DNA of 64,000 nucleotides from Gordionus sp. m RMFG-2023. Its lineage: Eukaryota; Nematomorpha; Gordioida; Chordodea; Parachordodidae. The notes under the pieces are model-generated. The model did not search any database. It was given only the letters and a program-made list of their open reading frames with translations, and was not told where the DNA came from. The translations under genes were made by a program, and so were the position numbers. The DNA lies in contig NC_088775.1 in the NCBI RefSeq assembly GCF_954871325.1, forward strand, positions 67,619,561 to 67,683,560. The letters are read 5' to 3'. Below are positions 44,611 through 54,849 of the stretch, one piece after another; within the stretch, counting starts at the first letter, position 1; every line of letters begins with the position of its first letter.

Positions 44611-46131
44611 TCACAAATTATCATGAAGAAAGAGAAGCATATCTACCTTTTCAGGTTGAAGATTACTTCTTCTTTCTTTAAGATTTCTTCCAGTAGTGGA
44701 AAAATTCCGCTCACAGCTTGCACTTGAAGCAGGAATAGCCAATACCCGTTTTGCCAATTTTGCTAAAATTGGGAATTCGCTTTGATGAGAAGCCCACCAC
44801 TCTAACAAATTATCCACCTTAAATGTTTCATCTATTTTTTTATTTATGTAATTATAATATTCATCATCGGGTATTGACATATTACCAGAATTACCATCGC
44901 CCCATTTGTCATAAAACGATTCAGTTTGTTTAACAACAGTCGTAATTTGACTGGTCGATGGTATTTCATTTACTTCCTGAGCCTCTTGTGATTTAATATA
45001 ATCTTTTATATAGTTTTCCGTCATCTTGCGATCTGTCCCTGACAGCATACGTAATTGTTTGAATTTGGGACAGAGAAAAAGAGAAATAAAATGATACTTG
45101 TGTAAAACAAATTTTTCAATTAAAAAATGCTTTATATTAAGTAATATCAATTTTATTTCTCTTTTTTCGCTTTGAAAGGTATTACAAACTTCAAGAAGTT
45201 CATAATACCATATTACCACTTTAAAAAGAGTACAAGAGTCCAACTGTAACTCAACAATAGCTCTGTTAAAATTCTCAAGAATGTTGACTAGATCCTGAAG
45301 GATCGGAAAGTCTATAATATAATACTTTTCCGATCCCCCTTGTTCTAGAAGAACTTTTTTAATTTCTTCATTTTGAGAATAAACAGAATTGAGCATACTG
45401 TATTTAGAGTACCAGCGGACTTCTATATCTTGATAAAGGGCTTTTAAATGCTGGCATTTATTACTTTGTTTTAAATGCCCCACTAATATTTTAGTATTAT
45501 CTATTGTTGATTTTATTAATGGGGCATTACTTTTCAAATATTTGGAGTTAAATGAATTTCTTAAAATTGTATTTAATAAATGACAAGAACAATTTAATCG
45601 TTCATTTAACTCCAATGCTTTTATAATATTTTTACCTTGGTCTGTAACAAAAATTATATTAATAAAATCGTTATTGTTAAAACTAAAATTATGAAAATTT
45701 TTTAATAGTTCATCCTTAACTACTTGGCTAGTCTTAGACACTTCTTTAAATTTAGCGGTAAATAGGTTTCTCTTCACTAACTTCCAGTCATCTGATATAT
45801 AGTGCATGTTAACTGTTATAAACGAGTTCTTTTTATGGTCATCGCACCATATATCAGTGGAAGCAGCCATAAATCGATTCTTGATTACTGGGGCAATAGT
45901 ATCAACCAAAATGGTTCTTATTTTATTACATTTTTCTTTAAGGTGGCGTGATAGAGTGGTGGGATGTGAAATTAATGAGTTGATATCTATTTTACCATAT
46001 GTTGCCCCAACATCGACTAGAGCCTGGCTGAATTCAAGAAACCCATTCCCAGCTATCATTTCGAAAGGTCTAATATATTTTGCGCAAAGTGTTAAGGAAT
46101 GATCTATAAATTTTTGTTTTAAATATTTCAT
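44611..46131 (-). CDS. hAT transposase, catalytic and dimerisation domains
   Basis: A 506-codon frame. It opens with the hAT DNA-binding/hinge region (RPFEMIAGNGFLEFSQALVD), continues with the RNase H-like core (Asp in STDIWCDD, Asp in VTDQGKN, a CSCHLLN motif), a helical insertion, and the C-terminal dimerisation domain (EWWASHQSEFPILAKLAKRV, SASCERNFSTTGRNLKERRS). It ends LLFLHDNL-stop. Length and order fit a ZBED-type hAT transposase lacking only the BED finger. The finger is encoded just upstream in a frame offset by one base, overlapping by 4 nt. The start ATG at 46131 is probably not the natural one; a single frameshift or programmed or spliced joining must link the two parts. Confidence 0.9.
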   Translation of the reverse strand: MKYLKQKFIDHSLTLCAKYIRPFEMIAGNGFLEFSQALVDVGATYGKIDINSLISHPTTLSRHLKEKCNKIRTILVDTIAPVIKNRFMAASTDIWCDDHKKNSFITVNMHYISDDWKLVKRNLFTAKFKEVSKTSQVVKDELLKNFHNFSFNNNDFINIIFVTDQGKNIIKALELNERLNCSCHLLNTILRNSFNSKYLKSNAPLIKSTIDNTKILVGHLKQSNKCQHLKALYQDIEVRWYSKYSMLNSVYSQNEEIKKVLLEQGGSEKYYIIDFPILQDLVNILENFNRAIVELQLDSCTLFKVVIWYYELLEVCNTFQSEKREIKLILLNIKHFLIEKFVLHKYHFISLFLCPKFKQLRMLSGTDRKMTENYIKDYIKSQEAQEVNEIPSTSQITTVVKQTESFYDKWGDGNSGNMSIPDDEYYNYINKKIDETFKVDNLLEWWASHQSEFPILAKLAKRVLAIPASSASCERNFSTTGRNLKERRSNLQPEKVDMLLFLHDNL

Positions 46132-46418
46132 ATTACATTTATAAGTGGGTTTTTAGGTGTAAAAAAAAATTTATTAATTTTCATGGATTTACCATCACAT
46201 TTATGTCTTTTTAAATGTGATGTACCATGGTTATAATTATAAGATAATAAATTTGAACAATTTATGCATTGCACATAGCCAATATTTTTTTTATTATTAT
46301 TATCTATGATTATTTTAAATTTAGTCCAAATATCATATTTTAAAGTATTATTAGTATTTTTAAAAGAATAAATATTATTTTTAATTTTGTCAATTATATC
46401 ATTAGTGTTTTGTGCCAT
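46128..46418 (-). CDS. BED zinc finger, N-terminal part of the hAT transposase
   Basis: 96 codons from MAQNTNDIIDKIKNN. The zinc finger reads YVQCINCSNLLSYNYNHGTS followed by HLKRHKC, matching the C-x2-C ... H-x4-H BED pattern. The finger would bind the GGCCCGG subterminal arrays. Its stop overlaps the start of the downstream 506-codon frame, with a one-base frame change. Confidence 0.85.
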   Translation of the reverse strand: MAQNTNDIIDKIKNNIYSFKNTNNTLKYDIWTKFKIIIDNNNKKNIGYVQCINCSNLLSYNYNHGTSHLKRHKCDGKSMKINKFFFTPKNPLINVI

Positions 46419-47149
46419 GATATTCCTTTTATTGATTGTTTTGGAAATATTCTAAAAATTTAGATATGAATTATAAGATTTATATTTAATATTAATTTTT
46501 ACTTTAGCTTCTTGAATGCTTAAAATTGATTGAGTATCACTAATTCTAATGATAATATATATTAAATAATTATTTATATCTTACATTGATTATAAATATC
46601 TAATATCAATATTTATTAAATAATGTAGATTGAAATTATTATATTTATTTATTATAATAAATTTAAACTGAATATTATAGTTATAAGAAAAAGTATGTTA
46701 TTAAAATTTTATATTATTTACAAAAAGATTCCATCTAATTTGAAATAGATTTTATAAACTAATATATGAAGCTAAAAAATATCAATGTACATTTTTATTT
46801 TAAAAGAATAATTCAAATTTTGAAATCATTTATTCTGAAAATTTTATCAATGTTTAAATTTAATTTTACAGTAAGATAAAAAATTAGCAAAATAGAATTT
46901 TTTATTACTTAAGTCTGTTTATGGGATATATCCACTTCTAAACTATTCTTCTAACACAACTGTTCTAAGTCTAACTTCTAAGTAAGTAATTTAAAATGGA
47001 GTTTTCCGGTATCTTTCAGGAAATTAATAATTAGATCGATCTGTGGGTGTTAGGTAGTGTTAACCATCACCCAATATTATATTAATCATAACTATAATAT
47101 AATATAATCTTATAACCAATAACTCATAATGTAAAATTTTTTATAAAAA
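46419..47149. other. AT-rich 5' untranslated part of the hAT
   Basis: AT-rich sequence upstream of the transposase, between it and the subterminal array. No other gene. Any transposase promoter must lie here. Confidence 0.5.
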
Positions 47150-48064
47150 ATATTAAGGCCCGGCCCGGCCCGGGTTTAAAAATCTTAGGCCCGGCCCGGC
47201 CCGGCCCGGCCCGGATATATTTTAAAAAAATCTTAGGCCCGGCCCGGCCCGGATATATTTTAAAAAAATCTTAGGCCCGGCCCGGCCCGGCCCGGATATA
47301 TTTTAAAAAAATTTTTTAGGCCCGGCCCGGCCCGGATATGTTTAAAAAAAATTTTTAGGCCCGGCCCGGGTATATTTAAAAAATTTAAAATACGGCCGGG
47401 CCGGGCTTAGGGCCGGGCTTGCAGGTCTTTGATATATATTGAAGCCTTAAGTTATTTACATAGTAATTATGCCATATTATAAATGAAACATTTTGTAACT
47501 ATAAAATAAAAACCAGAGTGATATGATAAAAGCAATTAATATTTTATATATTATTGTCGCACCACCTCTGGTTGGTAATAACTTAAAATAATAGTAGTTT
47601 GTAATAATATAAAAAATTCGTATTATAAATTTAACTCAAAACTGTTTTTCAAATAAAAAATAGCTTTTCTAAAACACGTAAAAAAGAAGAAGAAGAAAAG
47701 ATAGCATATTTATTACATCCATTGTGGGATGAATAATATATTTAATTTTTAATAACATTTTAATAAATAGATGGCGTTAAAGAATTGAATGTAAATTGAT
47801 ACTTATATTTATTATCAAACGCATTTATTAGTAAAATTTATTAAAATATTAACTGTAATATATTATTAGCTGTCAAATACGCTCGTAAAAGTGGAATTAT
47901 ATCTAATATTTTTTAACCAATCTATATATATAATCCTCAAAAAATGTCAATCAAATTTAGCCAATAGTTTTCTTTTAAATATTATTTGTCCAATCAAAAT
48001 GATTATAGCAAATATGATCAATGGTAATCAACGTGAAAACTAAATCATTCATTCACAAATCACT

Positions 48065-48245
48065 TCCATAAGCCCCAAATCAAGCATTAAAAACATTACT
48101 CAAGTATATCTATACTGGGAAAATGAACTTAACTTCTCAAAAAGTAAATCTATTATATTCAATTATTATTTTTTTCAAGATAATTATTTTCTTACGTATA
48201 AAATACATGCAACTTAAAATTAAATTATATCAGGCTCAATAGGAA
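48065..48245 (+). pseudogene. Captured BTB exon, partial copy
   Basis: It repeats the end of the BTB exon at 48518-48654 (APNQALKTLLKYIYTGKMNL) and the start of the following intron, with a few base differences. It lacks the first exon. Probably an internal duplication within the Helitron. Confidence 0.75.
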
Positions 48246-48379
48246 ATTATAGGTTACAAAATAATGGAAAGAAAACCAAACAAGGTAAAATTTTTTTTTA
48301 CAATTTTGATTAAAGATAATATATATAATATATAATTTAATACACATATATAAAAAGTTTTTTCATAGGTTACAAAATA

Positions 48380-48654
48380 ATGGAAAGAAAACAAAATCTT
48401 AATGAAGAATATTCAGATGTAGTTTTCATTGTGGATGGTACAAGATTTTGGAGCGAATACTTTAGGTTATTACCTTAATTTATCTGTAACCTATATAATT
48501 TAGTGTTTGAAAAATAGAGCCCTTTTATATAGTGGAATGAAAAAATTTTTGCCAGATTGTAATGAAATAGAATTAAAAGATGCCCCAAATCAAGCATTTA
48601 AAACATTACTCAAGTATATCTATACTGGGAAAATCAACTTAACTTCTCAAAAAG
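48380..48654 (+). pseudogene. Captured BTBD9-like BTB-domain exons with intron
   Basis: Exon 48380-48465 reads MERKQNLNEEYSDVVFIVDG, TRF, then SEYFR. A 52-bp intron with GT/AG (48466-48517) follows. Exon 48518-48654 reads ALLYSGMKKFLPDCNEIELK and DAPNQAFKTLLKYIYTGKIN, ending at a GTAAAT donor. The join is in phase 2 and restores FRALLYSGM, a BTB core most like BTBD9. The first exon lacks about a dozen residues between TRF and SEYF, so the piece is defective. Retention of the intron points to capture from genomic DNA, not cDNA. Confidence 0.8.
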
Positions 48655-48789
48655 TAAATCTATTTTATTCAATTATTATTTTTTTCAAGATAATTATTTT
48701 TTTCAAGATAATTATTTTCTTACATATAAAATACATGCAACTTAAAATTAAATTATATCAGGCTCAACATGAAATTATATAAAAATATT

Positions 48790-49625
48790 GTTCAGTCTGG
48801 ATGGTCAATATTTTAGCAAGATTTGTTCAAACCAATTTAATCAGTCAGAGTACAAGATAATGCCACCCTTAAGATTTTTTATTATAAACATCCCTCTGGC
48901 TAAACTGATTTTTATAGGTCGATTGGATCTGATATTAGTGTTGTCAAGGGCCTGTTTTTGATATTACATGTTTATAAAATAGAAATATCTAGGGATCTAC
49001 CAATATCTTTAACAGATTGAACAGATATTTCGTCTTTTTAAAAATATTATCTGCCAATTATATAAAAAATTTTAACCAATCCGATAAAATTGTTTATTAC
49101 TTATTATGTATATAGATTAATGTTATATAAATAAGTGATTTATCATTAAAAATATTTTATAATAAACTATAAATGATCATTACAATATATTTAAAGGACT
49201 TATGTTATTGTATAATTAAATTATAGATGTTATACTATTAAAAAGTATATGAGATGAGTAGATATATGTATTAAAATTTAAAACCTAAAATGTTTACAGA
49301 CTATAGATCAGTAATCAGCTATTATTAATTTAATAATTTCAATATTGAATTGGATCAGCTTCCAAATAGTACTTTCGATGCACCTCTAGAGATAGCTAAG
49401 CTATATATTTATGCTATTTTATTCATCAATTGTTTGTTTTTTTTGGAATTTATTTTTGCAAACTACAGGCAATTTTTTAAAATTCTATTTGACCTAAGAA
49501 AGATAGATATTTTTTACATGATATATTTAATATGCTAAAAATTCCCTTTGGTGCAGATTTTAATGAGTAGTTGAAAATATAAAATTACATCATTTTCTAA
49601 GGTTTGAGATGGGTTAGATTTCGAG
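48790..49625. other. Helitron interior, AT-rich
   Basis: A plus-strand frame (ELDQLPNSTFDAPLEIAKL, about 49354-49410) may be another decayed coding piece, source unknown. Nothing else was recognised. Confidence 0.35.
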
Positions 49626-49848
49626 TTTTTCTCCCACTATAGATCTAGCTCCAAGTGACTCTCAGTTACCATTTACTTTAAAAAGATGACAGTTTCCTAT
49701 AATTCCCGCTTTTGTGATTACAATAAATAATAGTCAAAGACAAACTTTTAATCATGTAGGCTTATTCCTCCCTGAGCCCGTCTTTGCCCATGGACAACTA
49801 TATGTGGCTCTTACTAGATGTAAATCTCAAAATAATATGAAAATATGA
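49626..49848 (+). pseudogene. Helitron Pif1-like helicase, C-terminal remnant
   Basis: The plus strand reads IDLAPSDSQLPFTLKR, stop, [20 protein letters not shown], then [20 protein letters not shown] and [16 protein letters not shown]. This is the last conserved block of Helitron/Pif1 helicases (compare PAFAMTINKSQGQT and [10 protein letters not shown]). There is one in-frame TGA in place of an expected Arg. The rest of the Rep/helicase protein is gone. It confirms that the surrounding element descends from an autonomous Helitron. Confidence 0.85.
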
Positions 49849-49929
49849 TAAACATTCACACAAAATATCGTATATAATGAAATCTTAAATTCATAATTTG
49901 TAAGAAATTTAAAAAAGTCACCAACTTTG

Positions 49930-50345
49930 TTATTCACCATCAAATCACCAACTTTACATCATCTTCAAAAACGAAACCACCTTGAGCAAAGAAAAAAGAA
50001 CTTCTTCACCATTGCTAAACCACTCACCAACAACAGTAAATTCTATTTTATAATTTCAATTTACACGTTTTATTTCAGGTTATTTACGGCAAACTACGAG
50101 CAAGGAAATTACAACATCATCTTCAAAAACGAAACCACATTGAGCAAAGAAAAGAGAACTTCTTCACCATCGCTAAACCATCTTCCTCACCAACAACAGT
50201 AAATTCTATTTTATAATTTCAATTTACACTTTTTTTCAGGTTATTTACGGCAAACTACGAGCAAGGAAATTACAACATCATCTTCAAAAACGAAACCACA
50301 TTGAGCAAAGAAAAGAGAACTTATATTATTCATCAATCATTGAAT
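49930..50345 (+). repeat. Tandem exon-like units of about 155 bp
   Basis: Two full units and a partial third. Each has an acceptor-like TTTATTTCAG or TTTTTTTCAG, an open stretch (LFTANYEQGNYNIIFKNETT, then LSKEKRTSS), and a donor-like CAACA|GTAAATTC followed by about 42 bp of T-rich intron-like sequence. The units look like one small exon plus intron duplicated in tandem. Whether they are spliced is unknown. Confidence 0.6.
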
Positions 50346-51064
50346 AAAAAAGACAATTCATCACTCTTAGTCTTAATGGGTTGGAATTGGCCTGAAGGAG
50401 GAGGGGGAGGGGTAAAAAGAATTATCGTAAAAGAACGAATAAAATTCTCATCCCCGTCATTTTTGACGGGTTATCAACTAGTTATATATAATAGAGGATT
50501 ATAAACTATATATCTACTTACTTTTTATAAAAAACTTATTTGGACCTTGAAAATATTTTTAGGAAGAGGGGTAATTAAATTTAAAAATGAATAAAATAGT
50601 TGATTAGTGATTTAGAACTCGAATTGCAATAATAAATCTGTTAATTCTCAATTAATAAATTATTATATATATTTAATTAAGGTTATACAATAATTTAAAT
50701 AATATAAGTTAAATTAGCTTCAACTGTTAATGCTAAATTAATATTTATGAGTGATATTGAAATTCTATTTTAATCCATAATTTGATTGCAAGCTGATATA
50801 GTGAAAATATAATTTATATGTATTAATCTAATCTAAGTATTAGTTTAATAAAAATTTAGATAGTCTTATTAATTTTTAAATAAAAATTAAATTTATATAC
50901 TTGATAGAATTATAAAAGAAATCGTTCAGGGGGCAATCAAAAACATTTATTTTTAATTCAAAGGGATTTAAGGGGCCATTAAAAAAAATTTTTTGCTTCA
51001 GGGGGCTATTCAAAATTTTCAGGGGGCTCGAACCCCTGCGCGCCCCTTTCTAGTGACGCCACTG

Positions 51065-52384
51065 TAATCAAGGTTATTATATCGAAACCCCAAATGAGAC
51101 ATCAAGATAACGATACTATATATATATAACTTAGATTCATGTAATTCTTTTATTACAAACAAATAATATTAATATATAAAATCCTTAAACAATCCTAATA
51201 ATCAATATAAAAGTTCACCAGCAATGGGCCGTGTCTAGAACTAACGCCCGTAATATTTAGTAAAATATACTAAAGCTAACACCCGTGATATTTAGTAAAA
51301 TATACTAAACCTAACATCATGATTATTATTAACATTTTATCACGTGACAATTGAGAAATAAATCCAATAATAGGGAGAACAACCATAGTATAGGAATTAG
51401 ACAAAGTTACAAAATAGTAATAATTTTTGTAAATTGATTAATTAAATATTAAAATTTTATTTATACACATGCTTATAAATGTATAGAACCTCCATACAAG
51501 CAATTCAAATTCATAAAAGATTGTTCATTTATATATAGTTACAATAACCATTAATTTTAAAATATTTATATGTGCCAATTAAATAAAAACAATTTGTAAT
51601 GAATTTTGAATTTTATCATGTTAATTAAAATGAATTAACCAATCTGGCCTAATTTTTTTTAGGCTCAACTATAGCCCATTTTTTTCAACTCTAATTGTTT
51701 TGTCCCAAACTTAAAATTTTATTTATTTTAATAAAAAAGAACAAAAACATTTTTTTGCTTATTTTCTTGTAATTTTTATATAAAAAGTTTTAAGCCATAC
51801 AACCAATAATGATATTTACAATTTTTATCAGAGACCAATACCCCAAAATAAAAATTTTTCTTTACAAATTTATAAACTGACAAGATGGTTCTGCTAATTT
51901 TTCTATTATTTTAATTTACATAACTTAATTTTAAATGTTAAGCAAATAAAAGATAAAGTCTATAAGGTATATAACTTTTTTGTTAAATATATTTGTTATT
52001 TATTAGTATTGGAGAATATGTATTAGTACATTGGCTAAAAAAAATAAGCTTCAAATAGTGTATAATAATGTACTTTTATTTGTGTATATAAACTAAATAT
52101 TTATAAAGATGTATTTATAGTAAAAAAAAATATAAAAATTACTTTTGTGTGTAAATATTAATAGATCACTAAAACTTTTATAGTAAAAAATAAGACTAAA
52201 AAAATTATTCTCATAAAATATGTCATAATATAGTTATATATATATAAATATATCGTTTACAGGACAAAACTAAATTATAATGATAATTTTTATTCTTTAT
52301 ATAAATGCAACAAAATTTTTTTTTTATTTCAGGAATAATAAATAAAGGGTCAAAAGCAAGCCATTTGTCATTATAAAAAACAAA
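51065..52384. other. AT-rich sequence with a short tandem repeat
   Basis: At 51241-51310 two ~35-bp units (CTAACGCCCGTAATATTTAG ... TATACTAAA) lie in tandem. The rest is AT-rich with long A and T runs. No gene was recognised. Confidence 0.45.
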
Positions 52385-52870
52385 CACTCTTGTTTAAAGC
52401 AATGTTGAGACACATGCAATTTCCACATCTGTTGCCCATGTGCCACTGCAACCCATTTTATTCTTCACAATGTAATCAGTAGTTTTTTGCCCTATAAATC
52501 CAGAAAAGTAGTTGGAATGTTGCAGTATAAAAGAAATAATAGCCGTCCTGATCATCTCATGATGTTCCTCGTTATTGCTAATCTCCTTGCTAATACATCT
52601 ATAATAAAAATTAGTATGCATAATTTAAGTGATAATATAAATTCCTGAATAAACAATTTCCATCACCTAGGACTTGGTCGACCTTATCGGGAACCCCTAA
52701 GTTTGTGGATGTTAAATTTTGAGGTGCACTTAAGGTCAGGCCTAAAATTTCAGAATGATAGGTCACGCCTAAATCAGAATGATAGGTCAGGCCTAAAATT
52801 TCAGAATGATATTTTTTCCATTCTGATGTTGTTGGCTGAAAAATGGATATTGGATCTTGTATAGATACAA
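52385..52870 (-). pseudogene. OTU-domain cysteine protease gene relic, two exons
   Basis: The first exon (about 52866-52665) reads FQPTTSEWKKYHSEI, then NLTSTNLGVPDKVDQVLGDG followed by NCLFR, with the catalytic Cys in DGNC. The second exon (from 52611, after a TTATAG acceptor) reads CISKEISNNEEHHEMIRTAI, then DYIVKNKMGCSGTWATDVEI. This is an OTU domain with the usual EEHHEMIR and GTWATDVEI blocks. The first exon holds a threefold 24-27-bp repeat (YHSEILGLT units). The donor after the DGNC exon appears lost (GA where the 36.7-kb copy has GT). The catalytic His lies beyond the readable part. It could be a decayed host gene or a transposon-borne protease. Confidence 0.7.
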
Positions 52871-53014
52871 TTTTTTCTAAAAAAGTTTAAATCATTATTG
52901 TCACACTATAAATTTAAAAGTACTGAATGAAGTTTTGAGAGGTCTATATTTATGTGCAAGTTGATCCACTTAAATTTAATTTTATAATAGAAAATAAAAT
53001 CTCATAATTGGGCA

Positions 53015-54585
53015 TGACTAAAATACGCGTCCCCGGTCAAACGGGTTTAATTTATATAATATTAATAAAAAATGTTATTTAGCTTTATAAGATGAGTTAA
53101 AAAATGTTTTATATGATTAAAAAAAAATGATAACTTAGTAAAATTTTTAAAAATTATTTTTTTACATGAAAAAACTACGCGTCCCTGGTCAAGATACAAT
53201 TTTTTTTAAAAAATAAAAGCAGATTCATATTTAGCTCATTAAATGAATATTGAAAATGTTTTTTATGATTTAAAAAAAAATGATAACAGTAAAATTTTAA
53301 AAAATTATTTTTTTAAATGAAAAACTACGCGTCCCCGGTCAAGATACATTTTTTTAAAAAAAATAAAAGCAGATTCATATTTAACTCATTAAATGGATAC
53401 AGAAAATGTTAATTTTGATTTTAAAAAAAGTGGTAACTTAGTAAAATTTTTAAAATACTAATTTTTTACATGAAAAAACTACGCGTCCCCGGTCAAGATA
53501 CAATTTTTTTAAAAAAATAAAAGCAGATTCATATTTAGCTCATTAAATGGATACAGAAAATGTTTTTTTTTGATTTAAAAAAAGTGGTAACTTAGTAAAA
53601 TTTTGAAAAAACACTTTTTCTTCATTTTTTGACTAAAATACGCGTCCCCGGTGAAGATAGATTATATAAAAATGAATATAAAATCGTGTATAGTTTTTCA
53701 AGGAGATTCCGAAAATGGTATTAAATTAATTTTCGAAAAAAAATTTTTTTTGACTAAACTATGCGTCCCCGGTCAAGATACATTTTTTTAAAAGATTCAT
53801 ATTTAGCTCATTAGTAACTTAGTAAAATTTTGAAAAAACATTTTTTTTTTCATTTTTTGACTAAAATACGCGTCCCCGGTCAAGATAGATTATATTTATA
53901 AAAATGAATATAGAATCGTGTATAGTTTTTCAAGGAGATTCCGAAAATGGTATTTATAATTTTTTTTGACTAAACTACGCGTCCCCGGTCAAGATACATT
54001 TTTTTAAAAGATTCATATTTAGCTCATTAGTAACTTAGTAAAATTTTGAAAAAACATTTTTTTTTTCATTTTTTGACTAAAATACGCGTCCCCAGTCAAG
54101 ATAGATTATATTTATAAAAATGAATATAGAATCGTGTATAGTTAATCAAGGAGATTCCGAAAATGGTATTTATAATTTTTTTTGACTAAACTACGCGTCC
54201 CCGGTCAAGATACATTTTTTTTTAAAAAATATAAGCAGATTCATATTTAGCTCATTAAATGGATACAGAAATTTTTTTTTTTTTATTTAAAAAAAAGTAG
54301 AAACTTAGTAAAATTTTGGAAAAACACTTATTTTTTTCATTTTTGGACTAAAATACGCGTCCCCGGTCAAGATAGATTATTTTTATAAAAATGAATATAG
54401 AATCGTGTATAGTTTTTCAAGGAGATTCCGAAAATGGTATTAATAATTTAAAAGCAGATTCATATTTACCTCATTAAATGGATACAGAAAATGTTTTTTT
54501 TTATTTTTTAAAAAAAGTAGTAACTTAGTAAAATTATGAAAAAACACTTTTTTTTCATTTTTTGACTAAAATACGCGTATATTAA
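53015..54585. repeat. Dimeric satellite array with conserved ACGCGTCCCCGG core
   Basis: Twelve copies of a core close to ACGCGTCCCCGGTCAAGATA start at about 53025, 53177, 53327, 53481, 53640, 53761, 53868, 53977, 54084, 54193, 54355 and 54573. The first four are spaced 150-154 bp. Then two unit types alternate: A (TAAAATACGCG..., GATAGATTATA, GAATATAGAATCGTG, CAAGGAGATTCCGAAAATGG) and B (TAAACTACGCG..., CATTTTTTTAAAA, GATTCATATTTAGCTCATTA). These give an almost exact 216-bp dimer (53761, 53977, 54193). The core is the only GC-rich part of an otherwise AT-rich unit and is nearly invariant. No coding sequence. Confidence 0.93.
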
Positions 54586-54849
54586 AATTTATAAATAACT
54601 ATTTAACTTTGTATTAATTAAAGAAATTTTTTCTCTATGATGGTTTTAGCCATAAAAAGTTGGAAATTATTTATTTACACATTTTTATGTTTCCGCTCTT
54701 AGCCATGTGAAGGCAACCATTTATAAGAGCTTTTAGGTCTTAGTTAAAAAAACCAAGACCATGGATATATAGCGGGTTTTAAATTTTAAACCTGAAATAT
54801 AACCATTATATTAGATTTAAAAAATTTAAAATTTATTAATTAAAAAAAT
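54586..54849. other. AT-rich spacer
   Basis: Lies between the satellite array and the zinc-knuckle relic. Nothing recognised. Confidence 0.4.

Larger units (their letters stand above)
43713..47431 (-). mobile_element. Near-complete BED-hAT transposon, perfect 8-bp TSD
   Basis: The 3719-bp element has termini CAGAGACCTGCAGAGG and, inverted, CAAAGACCTGCAAGCC, with ATATATAT on both sides (43705-43712, 47432-47439). Arrays of GGCCCGG separated by A/T runs occupy 43735-43940 and 47150-47415, probable transposase-binding subterminal repeats. It encodes a BED finger and a full hAT core on the minus strand. It is probably the master of the GCCCGG MITEs at 14725 and 40069. Confidence 0.92.
47921..50480 (+). 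mobile_element. Helitron with captured BTB exons and helicase remnant
   Basis: The 5' end is AACCAA|TCTATATATATAATCC. The 3' end is hairpin CCCGTCATTTTTGACGGG (50452-50469), then TTATCAACTAG|TTATAT. Joining the flanks gives AACCAA-TTATATATAATAGAGG, which matches the uninterrupted repeat AACTAA-TTCTATATAATAGAGG at 15793-15815, so insertion was between A and T without duplication. It contains two copies of a BTB-gene fragment (48065-48245, 48380-48654), the C-terminal tail of a Pif1-like Helitron helicase (49626-49848) and a tandem exon-like repeat (49930-50345). Confidence 0.87.
42880..51064. mobile_element. Non-autonomous hAT carrying a nested hAT and a Helitron
   Basis: The left end CAGGGGCGTCGCTAGCC and right end (inverted) CAGTGGCGTCACTAG are typical hAT termini. 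The flanks TAATCAGG (42872-42879) and TAATCAAG (51065-51072) match at 7 of 8. Removing the nested hAT (43713-47431) and Helitron (47921-50480) leaves about 1.9 kb of AT-rich DNA without a transposase. GC-rich subterminal blocks (CAGGGGGCTC) sit near both ends. Confidence 0.75.

Noticed and set aside
53015-54585. CRISPR array (regular 20-bp repeats).
   Set aside because: The sequences between cores are themselves repeated and AT-rich, spacing is 107-218 bp, there are no cas genes, and the genome is eukaryotic.
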